In this document: piece after piece, positions 33,355 to 46,380 of the stretch
How the letters are laid out: the number at the start of each line of letters is the position of its first letter
Position numbering within the stretch: position 1 is the first letter of the stretch
Assembly: GCF_020283565.1 (NCBI RefSeq)
Contig: NC_060065.1
Coordinates: forward strand, 43,450,409-43,514,408
Length of the DNA: 64,000 nucleotides
Reading direction: 5' to 3'
Source of the DNA: Trifolium pratense
Taxonomy: Eukaryota; Streptophyta; Magnoliopsida; Fabales; Fabaceae
Translations under genes and position numbers: made by a program
The notes under the pieces: generated by a model
Databases searched by the model: none
Told to the model about the DNA's origin: nothing
Seen by the model: the letters and a program-made list of their open reading frames with translations, nothing else

Positions 33355-35674
33355 GGTTGTTCCGATGGATTGGTGGTGTCGGAGTTCCGCGAAAGGGGAA
33401 TTTTGGAGGGAGATATGAGGGTTAGGTTTAAGCGTGACGTGAAAATCGAAATTTGAAATGCATCTGTTCATAAAGTAAATAAATAAGACTGTGTTTGGTT
33501 TCGCGGGAAAAACACTCAAACGTGTTTTTTTTTTCCTCCAAACGCGAGCGAGTCCAGCTTTTCCTGTATGGAAATGGAAGTCTGTGTTTGTGTTACGGTA
33601 ACGGTCCTTCAATTTTGTGAATTTGCAAATATACCCTTAGTTTTTCCTATTTTCTTGCATTCCACGTAAGTCAAATGAGTTGTCAATTTTTGTCAACCGG
33701 GTCAAGCTCTGAGACCAAATGTAAAAAATTATTTGATTTCTAATTGATTTAAGCATGTTATACATCATAAACAACACGTTTAAACTAGAAAGCGGAAGCA
33801 AGATTAAAAACCACTAACCTCCAGCCATTGCTATGTCAAAAGTTGAATTATAATGGCTACGTTTACTACAACATAACTTGAGAGAAAAAATTGAAGAGGA
33901 TCCAAATCTCAAAAGCTCCTTGTTGATGCTGCAACTGTTCTGTTTCGCTATTCCAAACATTTTCTAACTCAAACTCGATGGTGTAATTTTATGAATAGAG
34001 AGAAAGTATGTTTTGGTGACCATGAAACAAAGTGAATATGTTCTCAATTTATAGAGTCTTGCCCATCACAGAGTCATGAACTGTGTTGCATTTTTTAGGG
34101 TTGAATTACTATAGGAATGTACATCTGATTATGGGATAAGTGAGAAAAGGAGTGGACCAACTCAACATGTTTTTTCCCCAATAATAACAATCCACAACAA
34201 CTCATTTATGACTCAAAAATTGACTCACCTGGAAGGAAAAAAATAGGAAAAACTAACACATTATATTATCTCTTTCAATGATAAAATAAGTCTTTATATA
34301 TCTATTTGTTTTCCTTTATTACTATCGTTTATTTTTAATGTCTTGTTATTATATAGTAGTTCATCATTCAACATCAAACAATCTTTGAAATAGTTTAGAA
34401 ACCCGCGGTTGATAAACAAACTCTCTTTCTCACCATAGTCACTTGATAAAAAAGGAGTATCATTGTCTTAAGTGCAATTTAGCATATATATCATCTTATC
34501 AGTTTAAGAAAACGACTAATCAAACAACCAAATAACTCACCAATTATAACGTGACAAATTAATATGAGGACTCACACATAGATGATACATGAATATCACC
34601 ACAACATAAGACTCCTGTCTTAAGAAAAAATAAATTTGAGTTGAATATAAAATTTATGATGTAAAATGTATGTAACGTGTGTGGATCATAAGTTAAGGGT
34701 AATTGGGGACATTTGTTTCATGGTTGAGGATTGTTTATGTGATTAATATTCAATATCATCTTATTAGTCTAACTATGTTGTTTTAGTCTTGTTGAAGATT
34801 AAATTCAATGCATTTTCAGTATAATTTTTTTTACACTACCGAAAAATATTTCCTGATAAATAGTACTGTACTATGGAAGTTTGTACAATTATTTGTCAAG
34901 AAGTAGTAGAAGGGACGAGGATTCTAATTGTTCAGCACATAAAAGATGACTTGAGGTTGATTAAGTAACCTACAACATTGTTCAGCACATAAAAATGACA
35001 TGAGGTTGATTTTTTTTTTTTGTTACAGACATGACATGAGGTTGATTAAGTAACCTACAACAAGCCTCTCAAAAAAAAAAGTAACCTACAAAACCAAGGA
35101 CTGCAATTTATCAATAAAATATGGACCACTTTTGCCCAAAATTTTAAAGAGTAAACATTCATTTTGATCACATGTAAAGACATTGTCACTAGTAAACTTG
35201 TCTTCAATTGCTAATTGAATGTATCAAAATTACAAAAATATTGGCTGTTTCATTAGTAAACTTGGTCTCGGAAGTTACTAACATAAGACACACTCAAAAG
35301 TCAAAAGTATTCATTGGTGTTATCATTTTTTAAAATGTGAATTGAGCCATCAAATTAACTTAAATGTATAACTATTGAAACCATTTCTTTAAACATGTAA
35401 CTATAATCAAAGAAAAGCACCAAACTAGAGACTAACAGCGCCAACAGAAAGACCACATAGCCCTGCTCTTGCAATGGAAGGGAGGTTTTATTCAAAACCT
35501 AAGCCTATACCTGTTCTCTGAATTCTACATTGCATAATCTTCTGTACCAAAGTTATGTCCACTTCTACATTGTAAGAACTAAGAACTACTATCTTCCATT
35601 CCAAAGCCTCGTTAATCACTGAATAATGATATGCTGGATAATGGCAAGAATGTCACTCCTCTTCGATCAACTAA
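33355..35674. other. Intergenic between MMS21 and PRA1.H genes
   Basis: MMS21 5' flank, then AT-rich DNA. Direct duplications such as GACATGAGGTTGATT and GTAACCTACAA recur near 34950-35095 (three copies in about 150 bp). No gene or RNA recognised. Confidence 0.4.
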
Positions 35675-38137
35675 CTATCCACCTCTGACCTGAGAAGATT
35701 GCTTTGCAGGGGTCAACTTCCGAAATGCAGCATGCAGTATCACTCCTACATACATATTTATTTTATAAACAAAAAGTTAAAAATCCACTAATAACAGCAA
35801 TAAGGTATGAGACTGACTACAAATGCAGACTCACCTGCATAGCTGACACTCATGGCACAAAAGAGAGCCATTTGAACATGGGAATATATTAGAATAACTG
35901 CTGTTGCTGCAAAAGATGAGATTCAGAAACATGAGTTTGCAATTAACCTTATGATTTATGAACATCAAGCTAGAGATATCTTTCCAGCATCCATAAGCAA
36001 AGCACCACACATCATATTAAAAAACAAAAGAAAAAATATATACACAGAGAACATATGCCATATGAATTCAGCCCAAAACACTTCAATGAAAAAATCATGC
36101 CACTAAGTACATAACAGGTTAAAAAAAAGTACACATGCAAAAGGGTAAAGCAAGTGAATTTCTTCTCCCTTCTTTTTGCAAGGTGGAATGATAATGCATT
36201 CAATTCAATCGAAAAGCTCGCCTACTAGATGCTATTGTTACATGATGTGACATTCATGCTTTTAGTAGGCATGTGCTGTCTGCACATCATGAATTGAGTG
36301 ACATTCATGCCTACTAGATGCTATTGTTACATGCTCAATAAGACTATAGAAAAATCATGTTTTGTGTTAGTAAAGCCATTTGAAAATCAGTTCATCTGTA
36401 ACAAATCAAATACCATGAGGGTAATTGATTAAAAGATAGTGAATTGAGTTGATACAATGCCACAATGGTATTTATAGAGTTGAGAAACAACAAACTAAAA
36501 CTACCAATAACAAATAATTTGTAACAGAATCTCAATTAACAGTAACTAACAATTGTTACTCTATTATTGATTATTGATATCATCATATACTAAGGCTAGG
36601 CAATAAAAAAAGAAGCAAAGATAAACAAAATCTAAGCAGAATAGCACAAATATTCTCCTCCTTAAAGAAATTACTAATGCTCACCTAATTGGGCAATGCG
36701 AAGCAAACACTGTCGAACCACAGGATACTGATCCAATCCCCATCTATCACTACAGAACTTGAAGAAATCCCACAATGCCAAACATGATATTAATCCAACA
36801 AGAGCAAGTGGCATCTTATACCTACAAATATCAAAAACAACAAAACACAATTTTACCAAACAACATCCAAGAAATACATCAATTCACAACAAATAAAAAA
36901 AAATACCCAAATAGAGTAAACCTACATAATTGTAGGTATAAACAAGTTCATTCTAAAAATTAACCATACTTCAAAATAACCCAAAAATTGAAATCATCGA
37001 TCACATCAGTCCTATACATATATCAGTCAATTCAGTGCCTGAAATTGTCAAAAAAAGGAGTAGGGCATTTGCGGCTTATAGAACAAGCGCTTATCATGAT
37101 AAACACTTGTGTATAAGCTTGCATAAGCTTTTTTTATAGCAAAAGATAAAATATTTTTATATATGCTACAACCTGTTTCCATAAGCTATATTGGAGAACT
37201 TATGAGCATAATCTGAAAAACATTTATGAAAATTGTCATAAGTTGTTTTCATAAGTTCTCCCAAATAGTGTCACGAAACTTATGTAAGGTAGATAAACTC
37301 AAATAATACAATCCAAACAGGACCTAATACTATGATTTCTTTTTTCTTCAATTTCATGATTATTTCTGAGACTAAATTGGCATTAACAACCAAGACATTG
37401 AAGTGGCTAATGAGCTCTCTCTAGGACAAATCGTTTGAGAGAATCAGAGTTCCATTATGGTGGGAACAATTCTTGGTCAGTCTTTACTTACCTCGGCCGA
37501 ATCCGAACTCTGGATTATCGGGCCCCTTCCCCCTGAACTAGAGGGTTAATACCCAAAACAATTGGTATTAACATAATGATAAACACTAAATAATTGATAC
37601 AGAAAAATTTCATATTCCAAAATCTAAACACAGTTATAGATACAAAAAAAATCTGCAATTAAATTAAAAAAATGAAAGCAAACAATAAAAACAAATAATT
37701 GATTATAAAAAGAACGAAAAGAGTGCTTACAGTGCAGAAGCGAAGAAAACGATGAAGAGATAAGCATAATTACGAGCATAGCGTTTAACATTTTCATGAA
37801 CACGGAAGCGAGCTTGAGAAGGCGAAGAAGGGAAAGAGTAAGAAGAATAGGAACCGATGAAGGAGCGTGACCAAGAAGGAGTATCGGAGGAGAAATCATC
37901 GGCGGTGAGTTTGGTGAAGGGATTGAGAGTGATGAAGGATAAGAGGGTGAGGAGTTTAGAAGAGAAAGAAGTGGCGGGTACTAATGGAGAGGAGTTGATG
38001 GTGGTTGTTGCGGCGGTGGCATCGGCGGCGTCGGAGGTACGTTGGTCGATGATTTCGAGATAGCCGGTGTCGCGAAGCCATGATTCGAAGGCGGGTTCGG
38101 GTACGCTTAGCGCCAAAGGGTTAGAAGAGAACACCAT
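35675..38137 (-). CDS. PRA1H: PRA1 family protein, PRA1.H type (4 exons)
   Basis: Exons are 38137..37731, 36821..36685, 35906..35835 and 35745..35675, with GT..AG borders and phases 2, 1, 1, giving 228 aa. It begins MVFSSNPLALSVPEPAFESW and contains a conserved RVHENVKRYARNYA stretch before the membrane region. Hydrophobic segments lie at about 124-136, 139-156 and 182-210, fitting the paired membrane hairpins of prenylated-Rab acceptor proteins. It ends FRKLTPAKQSSQVRGG. PRA1 proteins act in the ER/Golgi/endosome system as Rab-related sorting factors. The N-terminus and the conserved core match the Arabidopsis PRA1.H type as I remember it, and the gene appears intact. A MITE lies in intron 1. 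Confidence 0.92.
36221..36345. repeat. Short direct repeat in PRA1.H intron 2
   Basis: GCCTACTAGATGCTATTGTT followed by ACATG occurs at 36220 and again at 36309, with TGACATTCATGC near each. It is probably a local duplication. Confidence 0.7.
37066..37326. mobile_element. hAT-like MITE remnant in PRA1.H intron 1
   Basis: CTTATAGAACAAGCGCTTAT at the left and CAATCCAAACAGGACCTAAT at the right, with many ATAAGCTT/AACTTATG motifs between. The same motifs occur in the element at 42374-42678. Ends are diverged. Confidence 0.5.
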
Positions 38138-40117
38138 CGCTGTTATTATTCTTTCTTTCGCAACAAAAACGCTATTGTTGCTATTTTCTCCTTTCTTTTT
38201 TTTTTTTTTTTTGTATTTAATGTTTTTTTTTCTTTGATTTATTTATTTATTTTAATGTAATTGTCATTCACTCAACACTAATAGTGAATTGATAAGTGGC
38301 AAACTTGGACTTTTTAAGTTGGTTAGAAGTTCGATTCATATTTTTTATGTAGGAAAAAATTTGGCTGAAGAAAAGAGTTTACCATATGTATTTTATAAGT
38401 TCTTTAATATAGGTTAATTATTGTTAATGACGAGAAAAAAGAATCGTTGTCTTGTGAAGTTACTCAAATCTATAATGGGAGTGTGTTTATGGAGGACGGA
38501 AGCTTTGTGTTGTTAACATGTATATGCTCATCATCTTGAATGTTCTGTAGTGATATGAGAATGTTGTGTGAAGAAAGAAATCTTAGAATAGTTATTGTTT
38601 CTTGTAATAGTTAGTGCGTGTTGACGTGTACTTTGAGTAGAAGTGAAAAGACGTTATTGGGGTGAAGTGACTATAACATGTCTCACTCGCTCGTAGGTGT
38701 TCAGCGACGCGTCTTGCTTTTACTTGAAGATGGTGCTATTTTCTAGGTGTTTTCAAGTCATTAGATTATAATTTGATTTCTCATTTCAGCTAAAGTGTTC
38801 GCTTTTTTTCTTCCAAAAAGACTCATATAAGTGAAAATTTAACCAGACTCTTTACTTCTTCTAACCATCATAAATTTTACTCAATCTCTACTTATATCTC
38901 GAATAAACTCTAAATTTTCAAAACTCTCTTCCCATAAAAATCATAGTCGACTTTAGTGATAATCAGGGTTCTTGATCAAAACAAACATTAAACATTATTA
39001 TTTTTTTATTTTTTTTGCAATTCTATTTACTTCGTACTTGGTAAAAAGAATTATAAAATTATTTATGAATACTCTCTTGATTAACCTCATTCATTCCATC
39101 TTAAAATAATACTATTGATTATAAGCACAATTTTTCTCCAGAGAGTTTAAAAAAGGTGTTTAACCTTTTTTCAAAATAATGAGTTACTAATATCTGTTTA
39201 TGTGATGTAGATTACATCATAAATAAATGTCGAGCTCTTATATAGTGAAGCTGAGAATAAATCCTCTCTATCTCTTCCATTATTACTAGACTAGATCTTT
39301 GACAATATAAGCATATAATAGTATGATATTAAGTGGGATCCAAATCTCCCTGTAGACCTTAAATCACTTCAAAATGTTGATTGATAGAACAATACTCTTA
39401 TTTATTTTGAAAAATTACTTTGAACTTTGAAGGGTTTCTAAAAATATATATAATTATACTACTAGCTTTCAAAATATATATTTGTTTAGATTATAATCAG
39501 ATCAAATGAAATATTTGTTGTACCAAAGACCGCTAAAAGTAAGTTAATATTATTTTTTTGTGCTATTTTTAAGATAGTCAGGGTTGGAGAAATTCTTCAT
39601 TTTGCAGAAAATAGTCGGTGTTGGAGTTTATTATTGGTTATTGCCAATAGACTTATAAATGTCACCTAGTCATACTCAGGAAAGTAAACCTTGAAGTTAA
39701 TCATGACCTGTGAACTATTAGCTATGAGGAAATTCCAACTTTGCAGAATGAGTTTAATACACAGAATCAAAACATGTTTAATACACAAAATCAAAACGAG
39801 AACCATCCGATCTTGATCGAATAGTCCAAATCCTCAACCCGAGATTGTATGACTGCATGCAACTCAAAATTCCAAGTGGAGCAACACAAAAAGTAGACTT
39901 ACACAAGGTTTTCATGTTCCGCCAGAAAACATTGAAGGGTCTTCAACTCTTCTTTGTGTTGCCATGGGTGCACCATTATTCGTGTGACAGATTACTTTCA
40001 CCTTACCGTACAATGTCTACCTAAATGAAATACAGCTAATAGAAAATTGATGTAGCTTAAGAGTTCATACATGTACGAAACCACAAATAACCTCTTCATA
40101 AGTTTCATCGGATAAGA
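38138..40117. other. Intergenic, promoter side of PRA1.H
   Basis: PRA1.H promoter/5' flank with a long T-run near 38192-38212, then AT-rich DNA. No gene, RNA or clear element recognised. Confidence 0.4.
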
Positions 40118-42982
40118 TCATCGCTTAAGTTGCCTTCTAGCCAAAGCGGGGGTTTTCTTAGGGATATAGACCTTGTAGCTAACCTGAACATCATAAATTA
40201 TTAGTAGTAATAATAAAAAGGACAAGGAAAGAAATCGTTTGCGTACAGTATTTTATGGCTCCCCATGATGACATGAATTTCATAATACGTAAGAGAGATT
40301 GTCACACACTTACCTGTACCAATTCACCACCCCGCATCACAGTCATTGTTTTCTGCTCAAACTGTGATCCCTGGTTGGATTCATCTTGTGCTTTGCCTGA
40401 AATATTCTCTACTGATGAACTTTTAAAGCCTGATTCGAGGGTAGCAGCATCATGTGACCCGTCAACCTCTCTGCCACTGCTATTAATAATCTGGATGGAA
40501 GATTGGGCAGTCTTAGCCACATTCCTTTCTTCATCAGCCTCACTCACCGGCAATTTTGCATAGGAAGGTTCCCGCAAATCAGATGTTTGCTTTGATTGAA
40601 ACTGAGAGTGATCACTGGCACCGTCTTGCCCTTTATCCAAGTTGTTATGCTTAAATGTAGGTCCATCAATAGAAGATGTAGTTCCAGCAATAGAAGGTTT
40701 ACCCCCAGCAGAAGGCATTCCTCTAATGTCTTTGACATTATCATTGCTACCTTTATTTTTAATACTTTCTGCTAAGACCAACTTTTCATGAGGAAGTCCA
40801 GACACGGTTGATCGCTTTAGAGATGAGCGACTTTGAAGTGAATCATGGCAAGATTCTGATGGGGTTGAATCCAAATTGCCCTTAATGGTATTAGTGGATT
40901 CAGTGACTACTTTGCTTTGGTTGTCTGCATCAATCACCTTTTCTGGTGCACAAGCTATTTGAATCTTAGCAGAACCAGATATGTTTTTGTCCACGTTCAA
41001 ATTCCTTCCACTGTTTCTTGGAGAAGCTACTAAATTTCTCCTCCCAACAGGCAAACTAGTTTCTTCTACAAGTGTTTGCTTACCAGATTTTGTCGCTATA
41101 GCAACATCACTGATATTAGGTTTATCTTGAACCAGTTCCTCTTTATCAGATACTGGTTGCTTCACTTGGCTGACAATTTTATTTTTCTGTTCAGAAGCTT
41201 TTGCAGCAGACTGAACTTGACCTCGGAATTTTCTTAAGTTTTCTAACGCTCTTTGTCTTAGAATTGACTCCAAATCAACATCATTCAGATTAGCACCAGA
41301 AGTATCACTTGTTTCGTTCTTTATAGATTCATTTGTCCTAACACTAGAAACTTTAAGGCTACTCATATCTCTACGGTTGGGCTCTGTGAAGTTAACATCA
41401 GCATTCATATCTTCTGTCTCATCCTCAGGTCTTGATACCTCTTCTGGTGCAGGATGTGTATGATCTGCAGGATGTGTATGATCATCCGTCTCCCTCTTTG
41501 TTCCCCCATCGTTACTGTCATTACTTCTACAAGGGTAATCAAGATCATCTACAATCTCCTCTTTTGTTTCATTTATAGACAATTCCCTAGATTCATCCTC
41601 CTCTTTTGCAACAGTGATAACTGATCGGAGCCTCCTAGATTTGTTCTCGGACACATATTTGTCTTCAGTCCCTTCATAACTACATTCACCACGGGGACTA
41701 CCGCAAGGTGAACAACTTCTAGGCCTATATCTACCACTCTTTTCACTTCCACTTCTTCCCCTCGATCTTCTTTTGTCTTTCTCCTTTCTTTCCGTTCTTC
41801 CCCTGGAGCTCTCGTATTCAATGTTATCATTGCCATCAACCCCACCCAGACACGGTGAGCAGCTTCGTGACTCGCTGCTTTTGGAACTAACACTTGCTTC
41901 TCTCTTAACCCTTTTCTTCCTACGCGATTTCTCCTTCCTCTCATCATACTTGTTTTTCCTCTTCAACTTTTTTCTTTTCTTAGCATAGACAGAGTCCTCG
42001 CTGCTGTCACGGCTGCTTGAACGTCTCCGAGCCCTCTTCTTACGACTTTTCACATCTTTTCTTGTGCGAGACCGGTCCCTTTTTCTTTTAGACCTATCTT
42101 CAGAACTAGAGGACAACGATGTATCCAAGCTTTTGGAATCATCATAGTCTGAACTAGAAAGAGAAACCTCACAGCGACGAACCTTCTTAGATTTATGTTT
42201 CCTACTCTTACTTTTACTGCTTGACTTAGACTAAACCACCAAATTAAGTATAAATTAGACACAAATAGAAAAATGCATGTTCAGTTAAATTAATCAACTC
42301 AACAAGCTATTATACACTCAGCAGGTGGGAAAACCCAACAACCAAATCAAACAAAAAAAACTCAACACATTAATGCCATCTTTGAATAAACAACTTAATT
42401 AAACGCTAATACCATAAACGATTATCATATGAGTGCTTATGTATAAGCTATTTATATTGAATTTTGTCATTTTCTCAAATTATTATCGGTTTCGACGTAT
42501 CTGTGTCCGTGCTTCATAGATCTAAACTATAAATTATAATCTATTTTCATAAGCTATAAGTTATGAAAATAAGCTAAAAAACTTATGGTCATGAGTTCTT
42601 TCCATAAACTCTTCTAAACAGTCTCGCAAGTGCTTATGATAGCAGAAAAGTTCAAATAAGACAATCCAAATAGACCCTAAAACCCTAAAAAAATACCTGG
42701 CACCACAACACACGACAAAAAGGGATTAAAAAAACAGCTTTTAAGAGAATATCACAAACAAAGTTTCAGTTGAGTTCACAAAAACACAAGCAATATTAAA
42801 ATTTGATTATTTTCCCCAAAAATTAAATAGAAAAGAAAAACATGAAACTAAAAAAAATTGAATCCGAACAAAAATTAACGAGGCTACATTGAAGAAAGTG
42901 ATTAGATAAAAGAGATTAGTAATACTACCTTTGAGGAATTTTTGGAATGTTTGTGTTTGAGTGAAGTAGAAGATTTCCCCAT
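40118..42982 (-). CDS. Arg/Ser-rich nuclear-type protein, function unknown (3 exons)
   Basis: Coding exons are 42982..42929, 42230..40314 and 40183..40118, phase 0 throughout with GT..AG borders, giving 678 aa. The start MGKSSTSLKHKHSKNSSK is followed by an RS/KR-rich region (to about residue 200) with many RSRS, RKRDRS and SSSED stretches resembling splicing-factor RS domains. A conserved-looking helix DVDLESILRQRALENLRKFR lies at about 334-353, followed by a Ser/Thr-rich disordered part. The tail EGELVQVSYKVYIPKKTPAL-like region (encoded across the last intron, GGELVQ|VSYKVYIP) ends ALARRQLKR. There is no RRM or zinc finger. A role in nuclear speckles or RNA processing is inference from composition alone. 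A GTTTCATTTTGCAG-like acceptor just before the ATG suggests a 5' UTR intron. Confidence 0.88.
42374..42678. mobile_element. hAT-like MITE in intron 1 of the RS-rich gene
   Basis: The left end GCCATCTTTGAATAAACAAC and the right end, reverse complemented, GGGTCTATTTGGATTGTCTT are loosely inverted. ATAAGCT and AACTTATG motifs recur inside. It is related to 37066-37326. Confidence 0.5.
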
Positions 42983-43881
42983 TAGAGTAACCTGCAAAAT
43001 GAACTTTGAAAAATGAAAGGGATTAGAAAATCGAAGAGATAGAGATTGTGTAAAGAAGCGAATAGCTAATAGCTAGGTAGGGTTAGATGAATTGCAGAGA
43101 AAGGTAGTTAGCGAAGAAACTCGATCTGTTTTGTTTTGTTTCCCTTTTCGCAACTCTGTGGCTCAAACCACCAATATATATACTTTTCTAGGTTTTTTTT
43201 TTAAGATAATAATTGAATAATATTATATCACATTAATTATTTACGGAAAGGTATTTTTTAGGTTTTTTTTTTTTTTTTTACAAAGGCTTAAATGCAGTTT
43301 TGCTCTCTTTGCACAAAATATGTTTTTGAGTCTCAATTTCAAAGTTTAGCACAGAATTCAAAAACATATTTAAGTCTAAAGTTTTTAAAAGCTTGAACCG
43401 ACATATACTAGTATTACTTTGTTTAATTACAATTTTTATGCTTGTAATTTACTTTTCAAAAAATATTTTAAAAATAATCTTACCAAACAAGCTTTTTAGT
43501 TTTCCATTTTTAAAACTGAGTTTACCAAACAGATTTTTTTAATCATTTTTCTCAAAAATAGTTTTTAAAAATTGGTTTGCAAAAGTGTTTTTAAGAACTA
43601 AAAAATAAAACCAAATCAAACAAGCCCTTAGTGTTTGACATTTATCAAATAAAACTACTTTCAGTGAAGGAGATTTATACGAAGAAGAAAAAAAGTTGCA
43701 TCAAACATACTTTGTGTTAATCAGGAGACATGCTATTTGGGATTCATGAACGGCTCAAAGTTAGTTGGAGAAATTGAAGAGATGTATATCATGCAAAGAA
43801 GCTACCAATATCAATGTGCATTACTTTCTACCTAATTGTTTCGAAAATAGATTCTTGTTATTTGTTAGGAAATCAGCATGT
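42983..43881. other. 5' flank of the RS-rich gene
   Basis: Contains the likely 5' UTR (a CGAAGAGATAGAGATTGTG-type leader near 43035), a TATATATA box near 43173 in minus orientation, and AT-rich intergenic DNA. No other gene. Confidence 0.4.
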
Positions 43882-44381
43882 TAAAATTAAGGGTAAATAG
43901 TGTCATACCCCCCTGCAAAATAGGCGAGTTTTGCGTTACCCCCTGCAAAATATTTTTTTGAAATTACCCCCCTGCAATGTCAAGATTCCTTGCGTTACCC
44001 CCCTGGCTCAACAAGTGGGCATATGACATGGACGAATCTTGACGTGACATGACACGTGGAAATTAATTAATTTTTTATTTATTTTTAATTGTCAACTCAG
44101 TAATTATTTATTTTTTAATTAAAAAAAAATGAAAAAAACTTTTTTTTTTAAAGAAATTTTTTTTACGGTAACTTTTTTTTAAAGAAATCTTTTTTTTTTA
44201 AAAAAAAACTTTTTTTTAAAGAAACTTTTTTTTTTAAAGAAATTTTTTTATTTAAAGAAACTTTTTTTTCGTTCCGTTCATATGCAGCGATTGTTCTTCG
44301 TTTTCAATTTCAATTTGGGGGTTAGAGCAAAGCGATTGTTCTTGCGTTACTATGTGTTTGCAGTTTTTTTTGGTTACTCTA

Positions 44382-44390
44382 TTATTATTA

Positions 44391-44438
<48 letters not shown>
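44382..44438 (+). repeat. (ATT)n microsatellite
   Basis: About 18 ATT units inside the Mutator-like element. The plus-strand frame 44352-44534 is an artefact of this run. Confidence 0.95.
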
Positions 44439-44439
<1 letters not shown>

Positions 44440-44578
44440 GTTTTTTTGTTACTATTATTATTATTAGTTTTTTTGTTACTATTATTATTATTAGTTTTTT
44501 TTTTCATCTTCGTTTTTTTTTACTCTATTATTAGTTATTATATATATAAGAATTTTATATATATATATATATATATAT

Positions 44579-44976
44579 GAGTCAGGATCCGTTGACACCA
44601 ACTAGTTTGACACCAAATGTTACACCTCTCAATAACGTTTTAACCGATATAAATTTTATAAAATCCACCGTTGGATTGAAAGTTTACATCATATAGATCA
44701 TTTGTGTAAAATTTCAAATAAATCTAAAATCATTTGATATGTTATTGAGATACATCAAAATTAACGGTTTTTGTATTTTTTTAAATGCCGTTAATCTTTA
44801 TGTGTCTCAATAGCATATCAAATGATTTTGGATTTGTCTGAAATTTTACACAAATGATCTATATGATGTAAACTTTCAATCCAACGGTGGATTTTATAAA
44901 ATTTATATCGGTTAAAACGTTATTGAGAGGTGTAACATTTGATGTCAAACTAGTTGGTGTCAACGGATCCTGACTC
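44579..44976. mobile_element. Foldback MITE nested in the Mutator-like element, 398 bp
   Basis: A nearly perfect full-length inverted repeat. The ends are GAGTCAGGATCCGTTGACAC and, reverse complemented, the same GAGTCAGGATCCGTTGACAC. The arms meet near 44775. Flanks are TATATATAT on both sides, compatible with a 9-bp duplication but in simple sequence. Inner arm segments (CGTTGGATTGAAAGTTTA, TTTGATATGTTATTGAGA) match the element at 4925-5327. Confidence 0.88.
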
Positions 44977-45313
44977 TATATATATATATATATAATAACA
45001 ACTTTTAGTCAAAAAAAAAACTTTCTTTTAAATAAGTTCATAAAAATATAACAACTTTTAAGTTTTTTTTTTTTAATTAAAAACCCACATTAATTAATGA
45101 GTTGGCAATTAAAAATAAATAAAAAATAAATTAATTTCCACGTGTCATGCCACGTTAAGATTCTTCCATGTCATATGCCCACTTGTTGAACCAGGGGGGT
45201 AACGCAAAGAATCTTGACATTGCAGGGGGTAATCTCAAAAAAATATTTTGCAGGGGGTAACGCAAAACTCGCCTATTTTGCAGGGGGTATAACACTATTT
45301 ACCCTAAAATTAA

Positions 45314-46012
45314 CAATATAGAAAATATAGATCTTATTTTTTTTTATTTTTCTTATACTTTTGAAATTTTCAAACATGGAATTTGCGTCGTCTAGCTCCA
45401 AGCATGCCGACCCTCTGTGAATGCGGATTTTCCTTGACGACATAGAATCTTGGTCCAATAGTTTCCCCTCCCAATTTTCTTCTTTAAAAATGTGCTTTAG
45501 GCCGCTACTAATTAGAAATAGAAAAATGTTAAACAGTGCCTCTAGCACAGACACAGACACTAGTTAAACATAGTAAATATGAAAATTTTGTGTATTCAAT
45601 ACATTGAAAGTATAAAAAATGGTCTTATCAACATTAATTTTATTTTTTATTTTTATTTTTAGTATGCTTAACAAGTATCTCGGAAAGTACTGTTTAGCAT
45701 GCCGCTAAGAGAGGATTCGGATCCTTATATTATTTCTATGTTTGGTATTATTACGTTGGTTCACAGTAATTTTAATAAAGTCATCATGATTACCAAACAT
45801 CATGATAGCAACAGAATCAACATCATGGATTACTCCACTCATAGTCTGAAGTCCTTTATAAGAAATTGCATGCTTTTAAAAATTCTGAGGCAGATCTTCA
45901 AAGTACAAATTTTTTCAGATTATGCAAATGCCAACAAAATTTGTACTAGTGCTTTTTGTGGTTGATTCAGATGCAATATGGAAAGCCACACTACTATGAA
46001 CATGATCTTTCT
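45314..46012. other. Intergenic
   Basis: No gene is supported. The minus-strand frame 45273-45560 overlaps the Mutator-like element end and lacks any recognisable domain. Confidence 0.4.
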
Positions 46013-46021
46013 TATTTTTTA

Positions 46022-46276
46022 GATATTTTCTCTCCCCACCCCCCATGAATCTTTTATCCCCCTGAATTTCCAATTTTGCCCTCGAAAAAACTTCGGTTCG
46101 TAGAAACCGAAGTTTTTTTTTGCCTTGAAAACATATCTCGGTTTCTAAATACCGAAATTTACTCTGAATTTGCACTAGAAAAAATTCGGTTTCTGCGAAC
46201 CGAATTTTTCTGCAAGGGCAAAATTGGAATATTGGGGGGTATAAAAGATTCATGGGAGGGGGGAAGAGAAAACATC
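46022..46276. mobile_element. Mutator-type MITE, copy A, 255 bp
   Basis: The ends are GATATTTTCTCTCCCCACCC and, reverse complemented, GATGTTTTCTCTTCCCCCCT. A perfect 9-bp duplication, TATTTTTTA, flanks it (46013-46021, 46277-46285). The interior is a series of short hairpins of the type TTCGGTTTCT..ACCGAA, so the transcript would be highly structured. Confidence 0.85.
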
Positions 46277-46380
46277 TATTTTTTATTCACAGATAACAAC
46301 TTTTCAGTGAATAAGCCCTACAAATCAAAGGAGTTTTGTAGGCCTGTATAATGGCCCTACTTATCAAAGGATTGTTGAAA

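Larger units (their letters stand above)
43891..45304. mobile_element. Mutator-like element with ~220-bp terminal inverted repeats, 1414 bp
   Basis: The left end GGGTAAATAGTGTCATACCC and the right end, reverse complemented, GGGTAAATAGTGTTATACCC open long inverted arms (about 43891-44110 and 45085-45304). They are flanked by the perfect 9-bp duplication TAAAATTAA at 43882-43890 and 45305-45313. Each arm contains three or four spaced TTACCCCCTGCAA-type submotifs, probably binding sites. The interior is T/A-rich and non-coding, with an (ATT)n run (44382-44438), and it hosts a second element at 44579-44976. Long TIRs plus 9-bp TSDs indicate a non-autonomous MULE. Confidence 0.88.

Noticed and set aside
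45273..45560. 95-codon minus-strand frame considered as a small gene
   Set aside because: It ends inside the terminal repeat of the Mutator-like element and has no recognisable domain or exon partners.
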